DNA of 64,000 bases from Ardenticatena maritima (GTDB lineage: Bacteria; Chloroflexota; Anaerolineae; Ardenticatenales; Ardenticatenaceae): positions 636,438 to 700,437 of the forward strand of contig NZ_LGKN01000005.1 of NCBI RefSeq assembly GCF_001306175.1, written 5' to 3'. Below the pieces are notes generated by a model that saw only the letters and a list, made by a program, of their open reading frames with translations, ran no database searches and was not told the DNA's origin. Shown one piece after another: positions 40,441 through 49,370 of the stretch (its first letter is position 1; every line of letters begins with the position of its first letter). Made by a program: the position numbers and the translations under genes.

Positions 40441-40935
40441 ATGAACGTGATTGTACCGATTTTCATGGGCTCGAAGTCCGACTTGAAGCACGCCCAAGCC
40501 ATTGCCGATGTGCTTGCCTCGTTCGGCATTCCCTACGAAATGCGTATCGCGTCCGCCCACAAGACCCCCGCGCGCTTGCTCGAAATTCTTGCCGAATACG
40601 AAGCCGACCCACGCGCCAAGGTCTTCATCACCATCGCCGGGCGCTCGAACGCGCTCAGCGGCATGGCTGACGCCGCCGTGACCGCGCCGGTGATTGCCTG
40701 CCCGCCGCGTTCGGACGCCTTTGGCGGGGCGGACATCTTCTCATCGCTGCGTATGCCCAGCGGTGTCGCGCCGGCGGTGGTGCTGGAAGCGGAAGCCGCG
40801 GCTTTGCTCGCCGCCAAAATCCTGGCGCTTGCCGAACCCGCTTTGCGCGAGAAGGTGCGCGCCTACCAGCAGGCGCACGCGGAGCGCCTTGCCCAAGCGG
40901 ACGCCGAAGTACGTGAAATACGCGCCACTGTGTAA
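40441..40935 (+). CDS. purE: AIR carboxylase, class II-type PurE
   Basis: The protein has 164 residues. N-terminal MGSKSDLKHAQ and ASAHKTP match the PurE family. The substrate loop reads TIAGRSNALSGMADAAVTAPVIACPP, followed by SSLRMPSG, which matches class II enzymes (animal PAICS, some bacteria) rather than the AGGAAHLPGM loop of class I. Class II enzymes carboxylate AIR directly with CO2, so PurK and N5-CAIR are not needed; consistent with this no purK is in the operon. A GGGAGAGG site precedes the ATG. Confidence 0.88.
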   Translation: MNVIVPIFMGSKSDLKHAQAIADVLASFGIPYEMRIASAHKTPARLLEILAEYEADPRAKVFITIAGRSNALSGMADAAVTAPVIACPPRSDAFGGADIFSSLRMPSGVAPAVVLEAEAAALLAAKILALAEPALREKVRAYQQAHAERLAQADAEVREIRATV

Positions 40936-40953
40936 AATATCTTTACCCAACGG

Positions 40954-40977
40954 GGGGCAGGCTTTCGAGCCTGCCCC
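40954..40977 (+). other. perfect UUCG-capped hairpin between purE and purF
   Basis: A 10-bp perfect stem (GGGGCAGGCT / AGCCTGCCCC) closes a TTCG tetraloop. No T-run follows. It is a very stable RNA element in the purE-purF gap, likely an RNA-stability or processing element. Confidence 0.7.
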
Positions 40978-41018
40978 TCACATCTGGAACAGGGGAGAGT
41001 GTGAGAAGGGGGTTTGGT

Positions 41019-42485
41019 ATGTTGGTTCCAACCGGTTTGCATGAAGCCTGTGGCGTGATTGGCGTTTACGCGCCGGGGCGTGACGTGGCGCGGCTCGCTT
41101 TTTTTGGGCTGTATGCCTTACAGCACCGTGGGCAGGAAAGCGCGGGTATCGCAACGACCGATGGGCGTGCAGCCTATCTGCACAAAGGCATGGGCTTGGT
41201 GTCGCAGGTGTTCAACGAGGAGAACCTGCGCCCACTGCGCGGGCACATTGCCATTGGGCACAACCGCTACTCCACCACGGGGGGCTCGCATGTGCGCAAC
41301 GCCCAGCCGTATCTCATCGAAACCATTCATGGCCCTTTGGGCGTCGCGCACAATGGCAACCTCACGAATGCGTTGCACCTGCGCCGCATGCTCATGAAGC
41401 GCGGCGTGGGGTTGACTTCGTCCAGCGATAGCGAAGCCATTGTGCAAATTCTCGCGGCGTCGCCCGATGTCTGGCCGCACATTCCGCCTGTTGACGATGA
41501 AGGCGATTTGTGGATCGGACGCATTCGGGCGTTGATGCAGTTGGCGGAGGGGGCGTATGCGCTCACCATTCTCACCCGCCACGCGCTCTACGCCGTGCGC
41601 GACCCGCGCGGCTTGCGCCCGCTCTGCCTGGGCGAACTCGATGAGGGCTACGTGATTGCGTCCGAATCGTGCGCGTTGCAGACCATCGGGGCGCGGTATG
41701 TGCGCGAAATTGAGCCGGGCGAAATTGTGCGCATTGATGCGTCGGGGCTTTCGTCGTTGCAGGGGGCGCCTTGCCGGCGGCGGGCGTTGTGTATTTTCGA
41801 GTATGTCTATTTTTCGCGTCCCGACAGTCTGATGGAAGGGCAAGTCATTCACACGGTGCGGCAGGAAATGGGGCGGCAGTTGGCGCGCGAAGCCCCCGCC
41901 GATGCCGACGTCGTGGTTGGTGTGCCCGACTCGGCGACACCGCACGCCATTGGGTACAGCCTGGAAAGCGGCATTCCCTACACGGAAGGGCTGATCAAGA
42001 ACCGCTACATTGGGCGCACGTTCATTCAGCCGGATGACAAACTGCGCCGCGAAGGGGTGCGATTGAAGTACAACCCCTTGCCCGCCAATCTCGAAGGGAA
42101 GCGCGTGGTATTGGTGGATGATTCGATTGTGCGCGGCAACACCGCCGGGCCGCTTGTGCAACTGCTCCGTGACGCCGGCGCGCGTGAAGTCCATGTGCGT
42201 GTGGCGTCGCCGCCTGTGCGCCATCCCTGTTTCATGGGGGTTGACATGGCGACTTACGGCGAACTGATTGCCCACCGCTACGATATTGAGGAAATTCGCC
42301 GCCATATCGGGGCGGACAGTCTCGCGTATCTGAGTCTGCCCGGCTTGTTGCAGGCAGTGTACTGCGGCATGGGCGAACCGACCGAGCCGCGCCACTGCAC
42401 CGCTTGCTTCTCCGGCGACTATCCGCTGGACGTGCCGGAATGGTTGTTTGCCGAGGATCGGAGTAAAGTGCTCTTTGAGAACTAG
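41019..42485 (+). CDS. purF: amidophosphoribosyltransferase (Fe-S type)
   Basis: PurF makes phosphoribosylamine from PRPP and glutamine, the first committed purine step. It has 488 residues from the ATG at 41019 (AAGGGGG upstream). The Ntn nucleophile is Cys11 in HEACGVIGV, so a 10-residue propeptide is removed as in Bacillus. The glutaminase part includes GHNRYSTTGGS and VAHNGNLTN; the PRTase part has the PRPP loop VVLVDDSIVRGNT. Four cysteines at 252, 404, 460 and 463 (last two as HCTAC) match the 4Fe-4S ligands of the Bacillus enzyme, so oxygen sensitivity is expected. Confidence 0.96.
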   Translation: MLVPTGLHEACGVIGVYAPGRDVARLAFFGLYALQHRGQESAGIATTDGRAAYLHKGMGLVSQVFNEENLRPLRGHIAIGHNRYSTTGGSHVRNAQPYLIETIHGPLGVAHNGNLTNALHLRRMLMKRGVGLTSSSDSEAIVQILAASPDVWPHIPPVDDEGDLWIGRIRALMQLAEGAYALTILTRHALYAVRDPRGLRPLCLGELDEGYVIASESCALQTIGARYVREIEPGEIVRIDASGLSSLQGAPCRRRALCIFEYVYFSRPDSLMEGQVIHTVRQEMGRQLAREAPADADVVVGVPDSATPHAIGYSLESGIPYTEGLIKNRYIGRTFIQPDDKLRREGVRLKYNPLPANLEGKRVVLVDDSIVRGNTAGPLVQLLRDAGAREVHVRVASPPVRHPCFMGVDMATYGELIAHRYDIEEIRRHIGADSLAYLSLPGLLQAVYCGMGEPTEPRHCTACFSGDYPLDVPEWLFAEDRSKVLFEN

Positions 42486-42495
42486 GAGGAAGACG

Positions 42496-43815
42496 ATGCG
42501 CAACATCCTTGTCATTGGCGGCGGCGGTCGTGAGCACGCTTTGGCGTGGGCGCTGGCGCGTTCCCCCCGTGTGCGGCACGTGTACGTCGCGCCGGGCAAC
42601 GCCGGCACGGAATGGCCCGCCAACCCCAACGCCACGGGCTTGGCGCCTCGTGCAAGCGCCAGCCGCGTGCCCATCGCGCCGGATGATTTCGATGCGTTGA
42701 TTGCCTTTGCCCGCGAACACGATGTGTACATGGCGGTTGTGGGTCCCGAAGCGCCGCTGGCGGCTGGTATTGTGGATGCCTTCCAGCAAGCCGGCGTGCC
42801 GATTTTCGGTCCCTCGCAAGCCGCGGCGCAAATCGAAGCCTCGAAAGCGTTTGCCAAAGCCTTCATGGAGCAAACGGGCATTCCCACAGCGGCGCACGCC
42901 GCCTTCACCGATTACGACGCGGCACGCGCCTACCTGCGACAACATCCCGCGCCTGTGGTGGTCAAAGCCAGCGGCCTGGCGGCTGGGAAGGGCGTTATCG
43001 TGTGTGAAACGCAGGAAGAAGCCGAAGCCGCGTTGCGCATGATAATGGTGGACCGGGCGTTTGGCGCGGCGGGCGATGTGGTGGTCATCGAGGAATTTTT
43101 GCAAGGTCCCGAAGTCTCGGTGCTGGCGTTCAGCGATGGGCGTACCGTGAAACGCATGCCCCCCGCCCGCGACCACAAGCGCATTTACGAGGGCGACCGT
43201 GGTCCGAACACCGGTGGCATGGGGGCGTTTGCGCCCCCGCCCGACGTAGACGAAGCGTTGCTGGATGAAATCGAAGCCACCATCTTGCGCCCGGCTGTCC
43301 AGGGCATGCTGGAACGTGGAACGCCCTACGTGGGCGTGCTCTACGCCGGCTTGATGCTCACGCAGGATGGCCCCAAAGTGCTGGAATTCAACTGCCGCTT
43401 TGGCGACCCGGAAACGCAAGCCATCTTGCTTCTGCTGGAAAGCGACCTGCTGGACGTCTTCGAGGCGTGTCTGGCGGGGCGTCTGGATGAAACCAACGTG
43501 CAATGGCGCGACGGCGCGGCGGCGACGATTGTGCTGGCGTCGCCGGGCTATCCGGGGGCGTACCCCAAGGGCTTGCCGATTGAAGGCGTCGAGCGGGCGG
43601 CGGCGCACGAAAATGTGGTCGTGTTTCACGCCGGCACCGCGCGTGATGAAGCGGGGCGGCTTGTGACCGCCGGCGGGCGTGTGCTCAACATCAGCGCCTA
43701 CGACGCTGATTTGGAACGCGCCTTGCAGCGTGCATACGCAGCGGTCGAAGAGATTGCGTTTGAAGGTATGCAATACCGGCGCGATATTGGCAAAACGGTT
43801 GTTGAAGAGCAATGA
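42496..43815 (+). CDS. purD: phosphoribosylamine-glycine ligase (GAR synthetase)
   Basis: PurD joins phosphoribosylamine and glycine (step 2). It has 439 residues from the ATG at 42496 with AGGAGG upstream. ATP-grasp fold: the N-terminal NILVIGGGGREHALAW, the ATP-grasp loop VVVKASGLAAGKGVIV, DRGPNTGGMGAF, and LEFNCRFGDPETQ with the metal ligands. It is in the operon between purF (10 bases) and purM (15 bases). Confidence 0.96.
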   Translation: MRNILVIGGGGREHALAWALARSPRVRHVYVAPGNAGTEWPANPNATGLAPRASASRVPIAPDDFDALIAFAREHDVYMAVVGPEAPLAAGIVDAFQQAGVPIFGPSQAAAQIEASKAFAKAFMEQTGIPTAAHAAFTDYDAARAYLRQHPAPVVVKASGLAAGKGVIVCETQEEAEAALRMIMVDRAFGAAGDVVVIEEFLQGPEVSVLAFSDGRTVKRMPPARDHKRIYEGDRGPNTGGMGAFAPPPDVDEALLDEIEATILRPAVQGMLERGTPYVGVLYAGLMLTQDGPKVLEFNCRFGDPETQAILLLLESDLLDVFEACLAGRLDETNVQWRDGAAATIVLASPGYPGAYPKGLPIEGVERAAAHENVVVFHAGTARDEAGRLVTAGGRVLNISAYDADLERALQRAYAAVEEIAFEGMQYRRDIGKTVVEEQ

Positions 43816-43830
43816 GCAAGGGAGCATGAG

Positions 43831-44862
43831 ATGACGCCGGAATCCAAAGCGTATCGCGAAGCGGGTGTGGACATTGAAGCCGGTAAACGCGCCACTGACC
43901 TGATGGCGGAGGCGGTCAAGTCTACCTACACGCCGGAGGTGTTGGCGGGCTTGGGGGCGTTTGGTGGCCTGTTCGACGCGGCGCGGCTCAAAGCCATGCA
44001 GGCGCCGGTGTTGGTGGCTTCCACCGATGGCGTGGGCACGAAAACGCTGGTCGCGGCGCGGCTCAATCGCTGGGAAACCATTGGGCAAGACCTGGTGAAT
44101 CACTGTGTGAACGATATTCTGGTGCAGGGCGCTGAACCGCTTTTCTTCCTGGATTATGTTGCCAGCGCCCGCCTTGCGCCCGAACAGGTGGCGACGGTTG
44201 TGCAGGGAATGGCGCTGGCGTGCCGTGAGGCGGGGTGCGCCTTGTTGGGGGGCGAAACCGCCGAAATGCCGGGCGTCTATCATGAAGGTGCGGTGGACGT
44301 GGTCGGCACGATTGTGGGGGCGCTCGACCGCGCCCATCTGATTGACGGGTCGCGCATTCAAGCGGGCGATGTGGTGCTGGCGTTCCCGTCCAGCGGGTTG
44401 CACACCAACGGCTACACGTTGGCGCGGCGCGTGCTTGACGATGAAGATTGGACCACGCCGCACCCCTTGCTCGACGGGCGCACGATTGGCGAGGCGCTTC
44501 TGGCGGTGCACCGTTCGTATTTGCCGCATGTGCGCGCGCTGCGTGCCGCCGGTGTGGACATTCGCGGATTGGCGCACATCACCGGCGGGGGCGTGTTCGA
44601 CAATGTGCCGCGCATTTTGCCGGAAGGGCTGGGTGTGCGTGTGCGCTTGGGCACCTGGCCTGTGCCGCCCATCTTCACACTCATTCAGCACAAGGGGCAT
44701 GTGGCGCGTGAAGAAATGTTCCATGTTTTCAACATGGGGCTGGGCATGCTCGCCGTCGTCCCCGAAGCGGAGGCGGAACGGGCGGTGCAGGTGCTGGGTG
44801 TTGAAGAATGTTTCATCGTCGGGCGTGTGGTGGCGGAGCCCGGCGTTCAACTCGTCAATTGA
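43831..44862 (+). CDS. purM: phosphoribosylformylglycinamidine cyclo-ligase (AIR synthetase)
   Basis: PurM closes the imidazole ring, FGAM to AIR. It has 343 residues. Signatures: STDGVGTKTLVA, HCVNDILVQGAEPLFFLDYVA, LLGGETAEMPG, and SSGLHTNGYTLAR, with HITGGGVFDNVPR late in the chain. It is in the operon; purN starts 11 bases later. Confidence 0.96.
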   Translation: MTPESKAYREAGVDIEAGKRATDLMAEAVKSTYTPEVLAGLGAFGGLFDAARLKAMQAPVLVASTDGVGTKTLVAARLNRWETIGQDLVNHCVNDILVQGAEPLFFLDYVASARLAPEQVATVVQGMALACREAGCALLGGETAEMPGVYHEGAVDVVGTIVGALDRAHLIDGSRIQAGDVVLAFPSSGLHTNGYTLARRVLDDEDWTTPHPLLDGRTIGEALLAVHRSYLPHVRALRAAGVDIRGLAHITGGGVFDNVPRILPEGLGVRVRLGTWPVPPIFTLIQHKGHVAREEMFHVFNMGLGMLAVVPEAEAERAVQVLGVEECFIVGRVVAEPGVQLVN

Positions 44863-44873
44863 GGGGCTGGCAT

Positions 44874-45482
44874 ATGGAGACGAAACGTCGGCTGGTCGTC
44901 ATGATTTCGGGGTCGGGGACAAATTTGCAAGCCATTCTGGATGCTTGCGCAGAGGGGCGCTTGCCCGCCGAAGTGGTGCTGGTTGTCTCCAATCGCAAAC
45001 AGGCGTTTGGCTTGCAACGGGCGGCGCGCGCCGGCGTCCCCACGCTCTACTTTCCGCTGAAACCGTACAAAGAGGCTGGGCGCTCACGCGAAGAATACGA
45101 CCGCGACCTTGCCGAGCAGGTGGCGCAGTGGTCGCCCGACCTGATTGTGCTGGCGGGCTGGATGCACATCCTCAGCCCCGCCTTTCTGGACCGCTTCCCG
45201 AACCGTGTCATCAATCTTCATCCGGCGTTGCCGGGCATGTTTCCGGGAACGCATGCGATTCAACGCGCGTTCGAGGCATACCAGCGCGGCGAAATTGAGG
45301 CGAGCGGGTGCATGGTGCATTACGTCATTCCCGAAGTGGACGCTGGTCCTGTGATTGCGACGGCGCGCGTGCCGATTTTTCCCGAAGATACGCTGGAAAC
45401 GTTCGAGCAGCGCATGCACGAAACCGAGCATCGCTTGATTGTGGAAGCCACACACAAAGCGTTGGAAGCCTTGCCTGTCTGA
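44874..45482 (+). CDS. purN: phosphoribosylglycinamide formyltransferase
   Basis: PurN transfers a formyl group from 10-formyl-THF to GAR (step 3). It has 202 residues from the ATG at 44874 (GAGGGG upstream). Motifs: VMISGSGTNLQAILDA, NRKQAFGLQRA, and INLHPALPGMFPGTHAI with the catalytic His region, then GCMVHYVIPEVDAGPVI. It is the last gene of the operon; a strong terminator follows. purB, purH and purK are not in the window. Confidence 0.95.
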   Translation: METKRRLVVMISGSGTNLQAILDACAEGRLPAEVVLVVSNRKQAFGLQRAARAGVPTLYFPLKPYKEAGRSREEYDRDLAEQVAQWSPDLIVLAGWMHILSPAFLDRFPNRVINLHPALPGMFPGTHAIQRAFEAYQRGEIEASGCMVHYVIPEVDAGPVIATARVPIFPEDTLETFEQRMHETEHRLIVEATHKALEALPV

Positions 45483-45502
45483 CATCTGGGAGAGAAACCA
45501 GC

Positions 45503-45543
45503 AAGACCCGTCGGGGTGCACCAGCCTGGCGGGTCTTTTTTTC
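45503..45543 (+). terminator. intrinsic terminator of the purine operon
   Basis: The stem AAGACCCG / CGGGTCTT (45503-45510 with 45530-45537) closes a GC-rich 19-base loop and runs into eight T residues (45536-45543). Confidence 0.9.
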
Positions 45544-45548
45544 TTGGG

Positions 45549-46136
45549 CTATGCGTTGCGGTGCGCGAGAAGTGTTTCCAGAAGCGCGCGTAGCGACTCG
45601 TCTTCAACAACGCCCGCGGCTGATTGGTAGAACTCGTGCAGGTCGAGGTGGAGCAAACGCTCGTACACAAAGGCTTGCAGCGCCATTTCGAGGCGGTCGA
45701 GTTGGCGCACGAACTGCGCTTCGGGCGTGTCGTTGCGCTCGTAGCGTTCCCACATATCGAGAAGCGCCGCGCCGTTGGGCAGGTTGCGCACAATGGCGCG
45801 CACGCCGTCCGCTTCGCGGTGGTGTTTGTCGTCGGGGTGGATGGCGTCTTCGGGGGTGAAATCGCCGGCAATGGCTTCGCCCAAATCGTGAATGAGCGCC
45901 ATGGAAAGGACGGTTTGCGCGTCCAGGTGGGGGAACTGCGGGAGCAGAAACAGCGCCAGCAGCGCCACGCCGAACGTATGCTCGGCGACGCTTTCTGCCA
46001 AGTTGGGGGGCACATCCCGCCGCAGCCACCCCTGGCGGTACAACTGCTTCAACTGAGCGGCTTGTACGTAGGCACGCACCAGGGGCGGCAGGTCTCTCAT
46101 GTCGGCTGCATTGAGCGGTGGGTGTTTGCGCTGCAT
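45549..46136 (-). CDS. HD-domain phosphohydrolase (YfbR/HDDC2-like)
   Basis: The protein has 195 residues. HD motif: histidine in ESVAEHTFGV, HD in ALIHDLGEAIAGD and a late aspartate in FVRQLDRLEMAL. This matches the YfbR/HDDC2 group of 5'-deoxynucleotidases. It probably removes phosphate from deoxynucleoside monophosphates, which fits the nucleotide-synthesis neighbourhood, though it is on the opposite strand. It starts 4 bases after the FKBP gene and is probably co-transcribed with it. Confidence 0.85.
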   Translation of the reverse strand: MQRKHPPLNAADMRDLPPLVRAYVQAAQLKQLYRQGWLRRDVPPNLAESVAEHTFGVALLALFLLPQFPHLDAQTVLSMALIHDLGEAIAGDFTPEDAIHPDDKHHREADGVRAIVRNLPNGAALLDMWERYERNDTPEAQFVRQLDRLEMALQAFVYERLLHLDLHEFYQSAAGVVEDESLRALLETLLAHRNA

Positions 46137-46140
46137 GGGG

Positions 46141-46578
46141 TTAGGATGGGCGAATAATCTCGACGACTTCGATATCGAACGTCAAATCCTTCCCTGCGAG
46201 TGGGTGGTTGGCGTCCAGCGTCACGGTTTCATCGTCGAACGCTGTCACCGTCACGACGAAACTTTGCCCGGTTGGTTCGCGCACCTGCAACTGCATGCCA
46301 ATTTCCGGCTCGATGTCGGGGGGCAATTGGTTGCGCGGAATGACCACCACCAAATCCTCGCGATGTTCGCCGTAGGCTTCACTGGCGGGAATGGTGACGC
46401 TGCGCGTTTCGCCTTCTTCCATTCCTTCAACGGCTTGCTCGAAGCCCGGGATCACCTGTTCGGCGCCCACCGTAAATTCGAGCGGCTCACGACCTTCGGA
46501 ACTGTCGAAAACCGTGCCGTCGTCGAGTTTGCCGGTGTAGTGGACGCGGACGGTATCACCTTTTTGTACCTTGGACAT
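46141..46578 (-). CDS. FKBP-type peptidyl-prolyl isomerase (SlyD-like)
   Basis: The protein has 145 residues. The ATG at 46578 has AAAGGAG 6-7 bases upstream. FKBP core: [29 protein letters not shown] and [16 protein letters not shown]; an insert-in-flap domain follows (about 70-125, [20 protein letters not shown]), the layout of SlyD chaperone/isomerases. The His/Cys-rich metal-binding tail of E. coli SlyD is absent. It acts as a cytoplasmic folding helper. Confidence 0.92.
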   Translation of the reverse strand: MSKVQKGDTVRVHYTGKLDDGTVFDSSEGREPLEFTVGAEQVIPGFEQAVEGMEEGETRSVTIPASEAYGEHREDLVVVIPRNQLPPDIEPEIGMQLQVREPTGQSFVVTVTAFDDETVTLDANHPLAGKDLTFDIEVVEIIRPS

Positions 46579-46763
46579 AAGGAACTCCTTTCGTTTGTGG
46601 AACAACCAACGGTACAAGTGTATCTTAGCCGTAAATGCGGTTTTTGAATAATCGGCATGTGGAAGGAAAGTGTCTCGCAGTTGCTCAAATGTTCAAACGT
46701 GTTTACCATGCTCAATCCCTCTTTTGGCAAAATGGTGATAGAGTGAGATTGAGGAGGCTGACG

Positions 46764-47552
46764 ATGACGTCCGTACGCAAACCGACCATTCTGGTCACGA
46801 ACGATGACGGTATTTCTTCGGCAGGTATCCGCGTGTTGTGGCAGGCGCTCAAACGCTTTGCCGATGTGGTGGTAGTCGCGCCCGACCACAACTGGTCGGC
46901 GGCGGGACACGCCAAAACCATTCACAAGCCGCTGCGCGCCGAACAAGTCACCCTCGACCCCGACATTGAGATGTGGACGAGCACGGGCGCGCCAAGCGAC
47001 TGCGTGGCGTTGGCGCTCAACGGGTTGATTGAACGCCCGATTGACCTTGTGGTGAGCGGCGTCAACCAGGGGCCTAACCTGGGGCAGGACATTACCTACA
47101 GCGGCACACTGGCGGCGGCGTTCGAGGCGCTGATTTCGGGCGTGCCGGCGGTGGCTGTGTCCAGCATGAACTTCAAGGACGATGAAGACTTGATGCGCCC
47201 GGCGGCTGAATTCGCCGCGCGGCTGGTGGAATACGTCTGGACGAACCAACTGCTCAATGGCGTCGTGCTCAACGTGAACTACCCCAACAACGGCGGTCCG
47301 CGGGGCGTGCAAGTGACGCGCTTGGGGCGGCGCTCGTATCGCGATAAAATGGTGAAGCGCATTGACCCGCGCGGACGCCCCTATTACTGGCTGGGCGGCG
47401 ATTTGCTGAGCGGCGACAACGCTGAACCTGGTACCGATATCCGCGCTATCCGCGACGGGTACGTCTCCATCACGCCTATCCACCTGGACATGACGAACTA
47501 CACGTTCTTGGAAAAGATGCAATCGTGGCCGTTGGAGACGTTGCTTGCCTGA
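46764..47552 (+). CDS. surE: 5'/3'-nucleotidase SurE
   Basis: SurE removes phosphate from nucleoside monophosphates, a stress and survival function. It has 262 residues from the ATG at 46764, with GAGGAGG upstream; the longer frame upstream has no site. Family motifs: ILVTNDDGISSAGI (metal Asp-Asp), APDHNWSAAGHA, STGAPSDCVALAL and VSGVNQGPNLGQDITYSGTLAAA. It starts a plus-strand run with an ABC exporter, an aldehyde dehydrogenase and a DUF389 protein. Confidence 0.95.
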   Translation: MTSVRKPTILVTNDDGISSAGIRVLWQALKRFADVVVVAPDHNWSAAGHAKTIHKPLRAEQVTLDPDIEMWTSTGAPSDCVALALNGLIERPIDLVVSGVNQGPNLGQDITYSGTLAAAFEALISGVPAVAVSSMNFKDDEDLMRPAAEFAARLVEYVWTNQLLNGVVLNVNYPNNGGPRGVQVTRLGRRSYRDKMVKRIDPRGRPYYWLGGDLLSGDNAEPGTDIRAIRDGYVSITPIHLDMTNYTFLEKMQSWPLETLLA

Positions 47553-47579
47553 CCGAACCGACCGAACAGGACGCGACTT

Positions 47580-49349
47580 GTGAGTGATGAGCGAGACATT
47601 CTCGGCACCGCCTACGACCCGCACCTGATGCGGCGTTTGCTGGGCGAATTGCGCCCATTCTGGGGACGCATTGGGTTGGCGCTGGTCTTCATGTTTTTGG
47701 CGAGCGCTGCCAACGTCGCCGGTCCGGTTTTCATTCAGCGCGCGGTGGACGATGCGCTGGTGCACCAGAATGGGCGCTTGCTCCTCATCTACGTTGGGTT
47801 GTTTTTGGGGGCGGCGTTGGTGGAGTGGTGGGCAACCCGCGCCCGTATCGCCATTATGGCGGTGGTGGGCACGCGGCTGGTGTGCGATATTCGCGAGCGC
47901 CTGTTTGCCCACTTGCACACCCTTTCGCTCAACTTCTACAACAAGTTTGCCATTGGGCGGCTCATGTCGCGGCTCATCAACGATGTGGGCGTCTTGCAGG
48001 ATTTCGTCACCTGGGCGATTCTGGGCGTCTTCCGCGATATTTTCTTGCTGGCGGGTACGGTGCTCGCCATGCTCGCGCTCAACTGGCAATTGTCGCTGGC
48101 GGCGTTTGCCACCATGCCCATCATGGTGTGGGCGACGCGCGTATGGCGGCGGCATGTGCGCGAGGCGTACCGCACGGTGCGCCAGCGCATTGCTGTGCTC
48201 AACGGCTACCTGAACGAGAGTATCACGGGCATTCGCGTCACCAAAGCCTTTGTACGTGAAGCCCGCAACATTGCCCACTTTGACGAGTTGAACCGCGCCC
48301 ATTTCCGCGCCAACGAACGCGCCGGATGGTTGGCGGCGGTCTTCTTTCCGGCGGTGGATATGCTCAGCGCCGTCTCGCTGGTGCTGGTGATTGGCTACGG
48401 GGGGATGCGCGTGTTGGGCGGCTCGCTCACGCCGGGCGTGCTGATTGCGTTTGCGCTCTACGTGGAGCGTTTCTTCAACCCCATTCGCGACCTTGCTCAG
48501 CGCTACAACACTTTCCAGAGCGCCATGGTCGCCAGCGAGCGAATTTACCAGCTGCTGGATACGCAACCGGATTTGCGCGACGCCCCCGATGCGATTGAAC
48601 TTCCCCCCATCAAGGGGCGTGTCGAGTTTGACCATGTCTGGTTTGCCTATGGCGACAATCAGCCGGTGTTGCAAGATATCGTGCTGACCGCTGAACCGGG
48701 GGAGACGATTGCGCTGGTGGGGGAAACCGGCGCGGGCAAAAGCACGCTGGTGCAGCTCATCCCCCGCTTTTTCGATGTCACGCATGGCGCCATTCGCATT
48801 GACGGCTACGATGTGCGCCAAGTCACCCGCGCCAGTCTGCGCCGCCAAATGGGTATCGTGCTGCAAACTACCTTCCTGTTCAGCGGCACCGTGCGCGAGA
48901 ACATTCGCTACGGTCGCCTGGACGCCACCGATGAGGAAGTGGAAGCGGCGGCGCGTGCGGTGGGGGCGCACACCTTCATCGAAAAATTGCCCCAGGGGTA
49001 CGAGACCGAGGTGGGCGAAAACGGCGTCAACCTGAGCGTGGGGCAGCGGCAGGTGCTCAACTTTGCGCGCGCCCTGCTCGCCGACCCGGCGCTCATCATT
49101 CTGGATGAAGCTACGTCGAGCGTGGATACCGCCACGGAGATGCTTATTCAGCAGGCGATTGCCCGGCTGCTGGCTGGGCGCACGGCGTTCATCATCGCCC
49201 ACCGCCTCAGCACCATCGTCAACGCCGACCGCATTGTGGTGCTCGACCATGGGCGTATCGTGGAAATGGGCACACATGAGGCATTGCTGGCGCAACGTGG
49301 GCGCTACTATCGGCTCTACACGATGCAGTTTCGTGATTCCGCCGCATAA
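47580..49349 (+). CDS. ABC exporter, fused membrane and ATPase domains
   Basis: The protein has 589 residues. Six transmembrane helices span about residues 25-310, and the ATPase domain about 350-580. Motifs: Walker A GETGAGKST, Q-loop in GIVLQTTFLFSGTVRENIRYG, signature NLSVGQRQ, Walker B ALIILDEATSSVD and IAHRLSTI. It is a half-exporter of the MsbA/LmrA type, acting as a homodimer or heterodimer; no second half-transporter is adjacent. The start is GTG at 47580. Substrate is not predictable. Confidence 0.92.
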   Translation: MSDERDILGTAYDPHLMRRLLGELRPFWGRIGLALVFMFLASAANVAGPVFIQRAVDDALVHQNGRLLLIYVGLFLGAALVEWWATRARIAIMAVVGTRLVCDIRERLFAHLHTLSLNFYNKFAIGRLMSRLINDVGVLQDFVTWAILGVFRDIFLLAGTVLAMLALNWQLSLAAFATMPIMVWATRVWRRHVREAYRTVRQRIAVLNGYLNESITGIRVTKAFVREARNIAHFDELNRAHFRANERAGWLAAVFFPAVDMLSAVSLVLVIGYGGMRVLGGSLTPGVLIAFALYVERFFNPIRDLAQRYNTFQSAMVASERIYQLLDTQPDLRDAPDAIELPPIKGRVEFDHVWFAYGDNQPVLQDIVLTAEPGETIALVGETGAGKSTLVQLIPRFFDVTHGAIRIDGYDVRQVTRASLRRQMGIVLQTTFLFSGTVRENIRYGRLDATDEEVEAAARAVGAHTFIEKLPQGYETEVGENGVNLSVGQRQVLNFARALLADPALIILDEATSSVDTATEMLIQQAIARLLAGRTAFIIAHRLSTIVNADRIVVLDHGRIVEMGTHEALLAQRGRYYRLYTMQFRDSAA

Positions 49350-49370
49350 GCACGGGAAAGGAGGGGAACC

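Noticed and set aside
42232..44850. 872-codon minus-strand frame opposite purD and purM
   Set aside because: Shadow; it spans several known plus-strand genes with proper ribosome sites.
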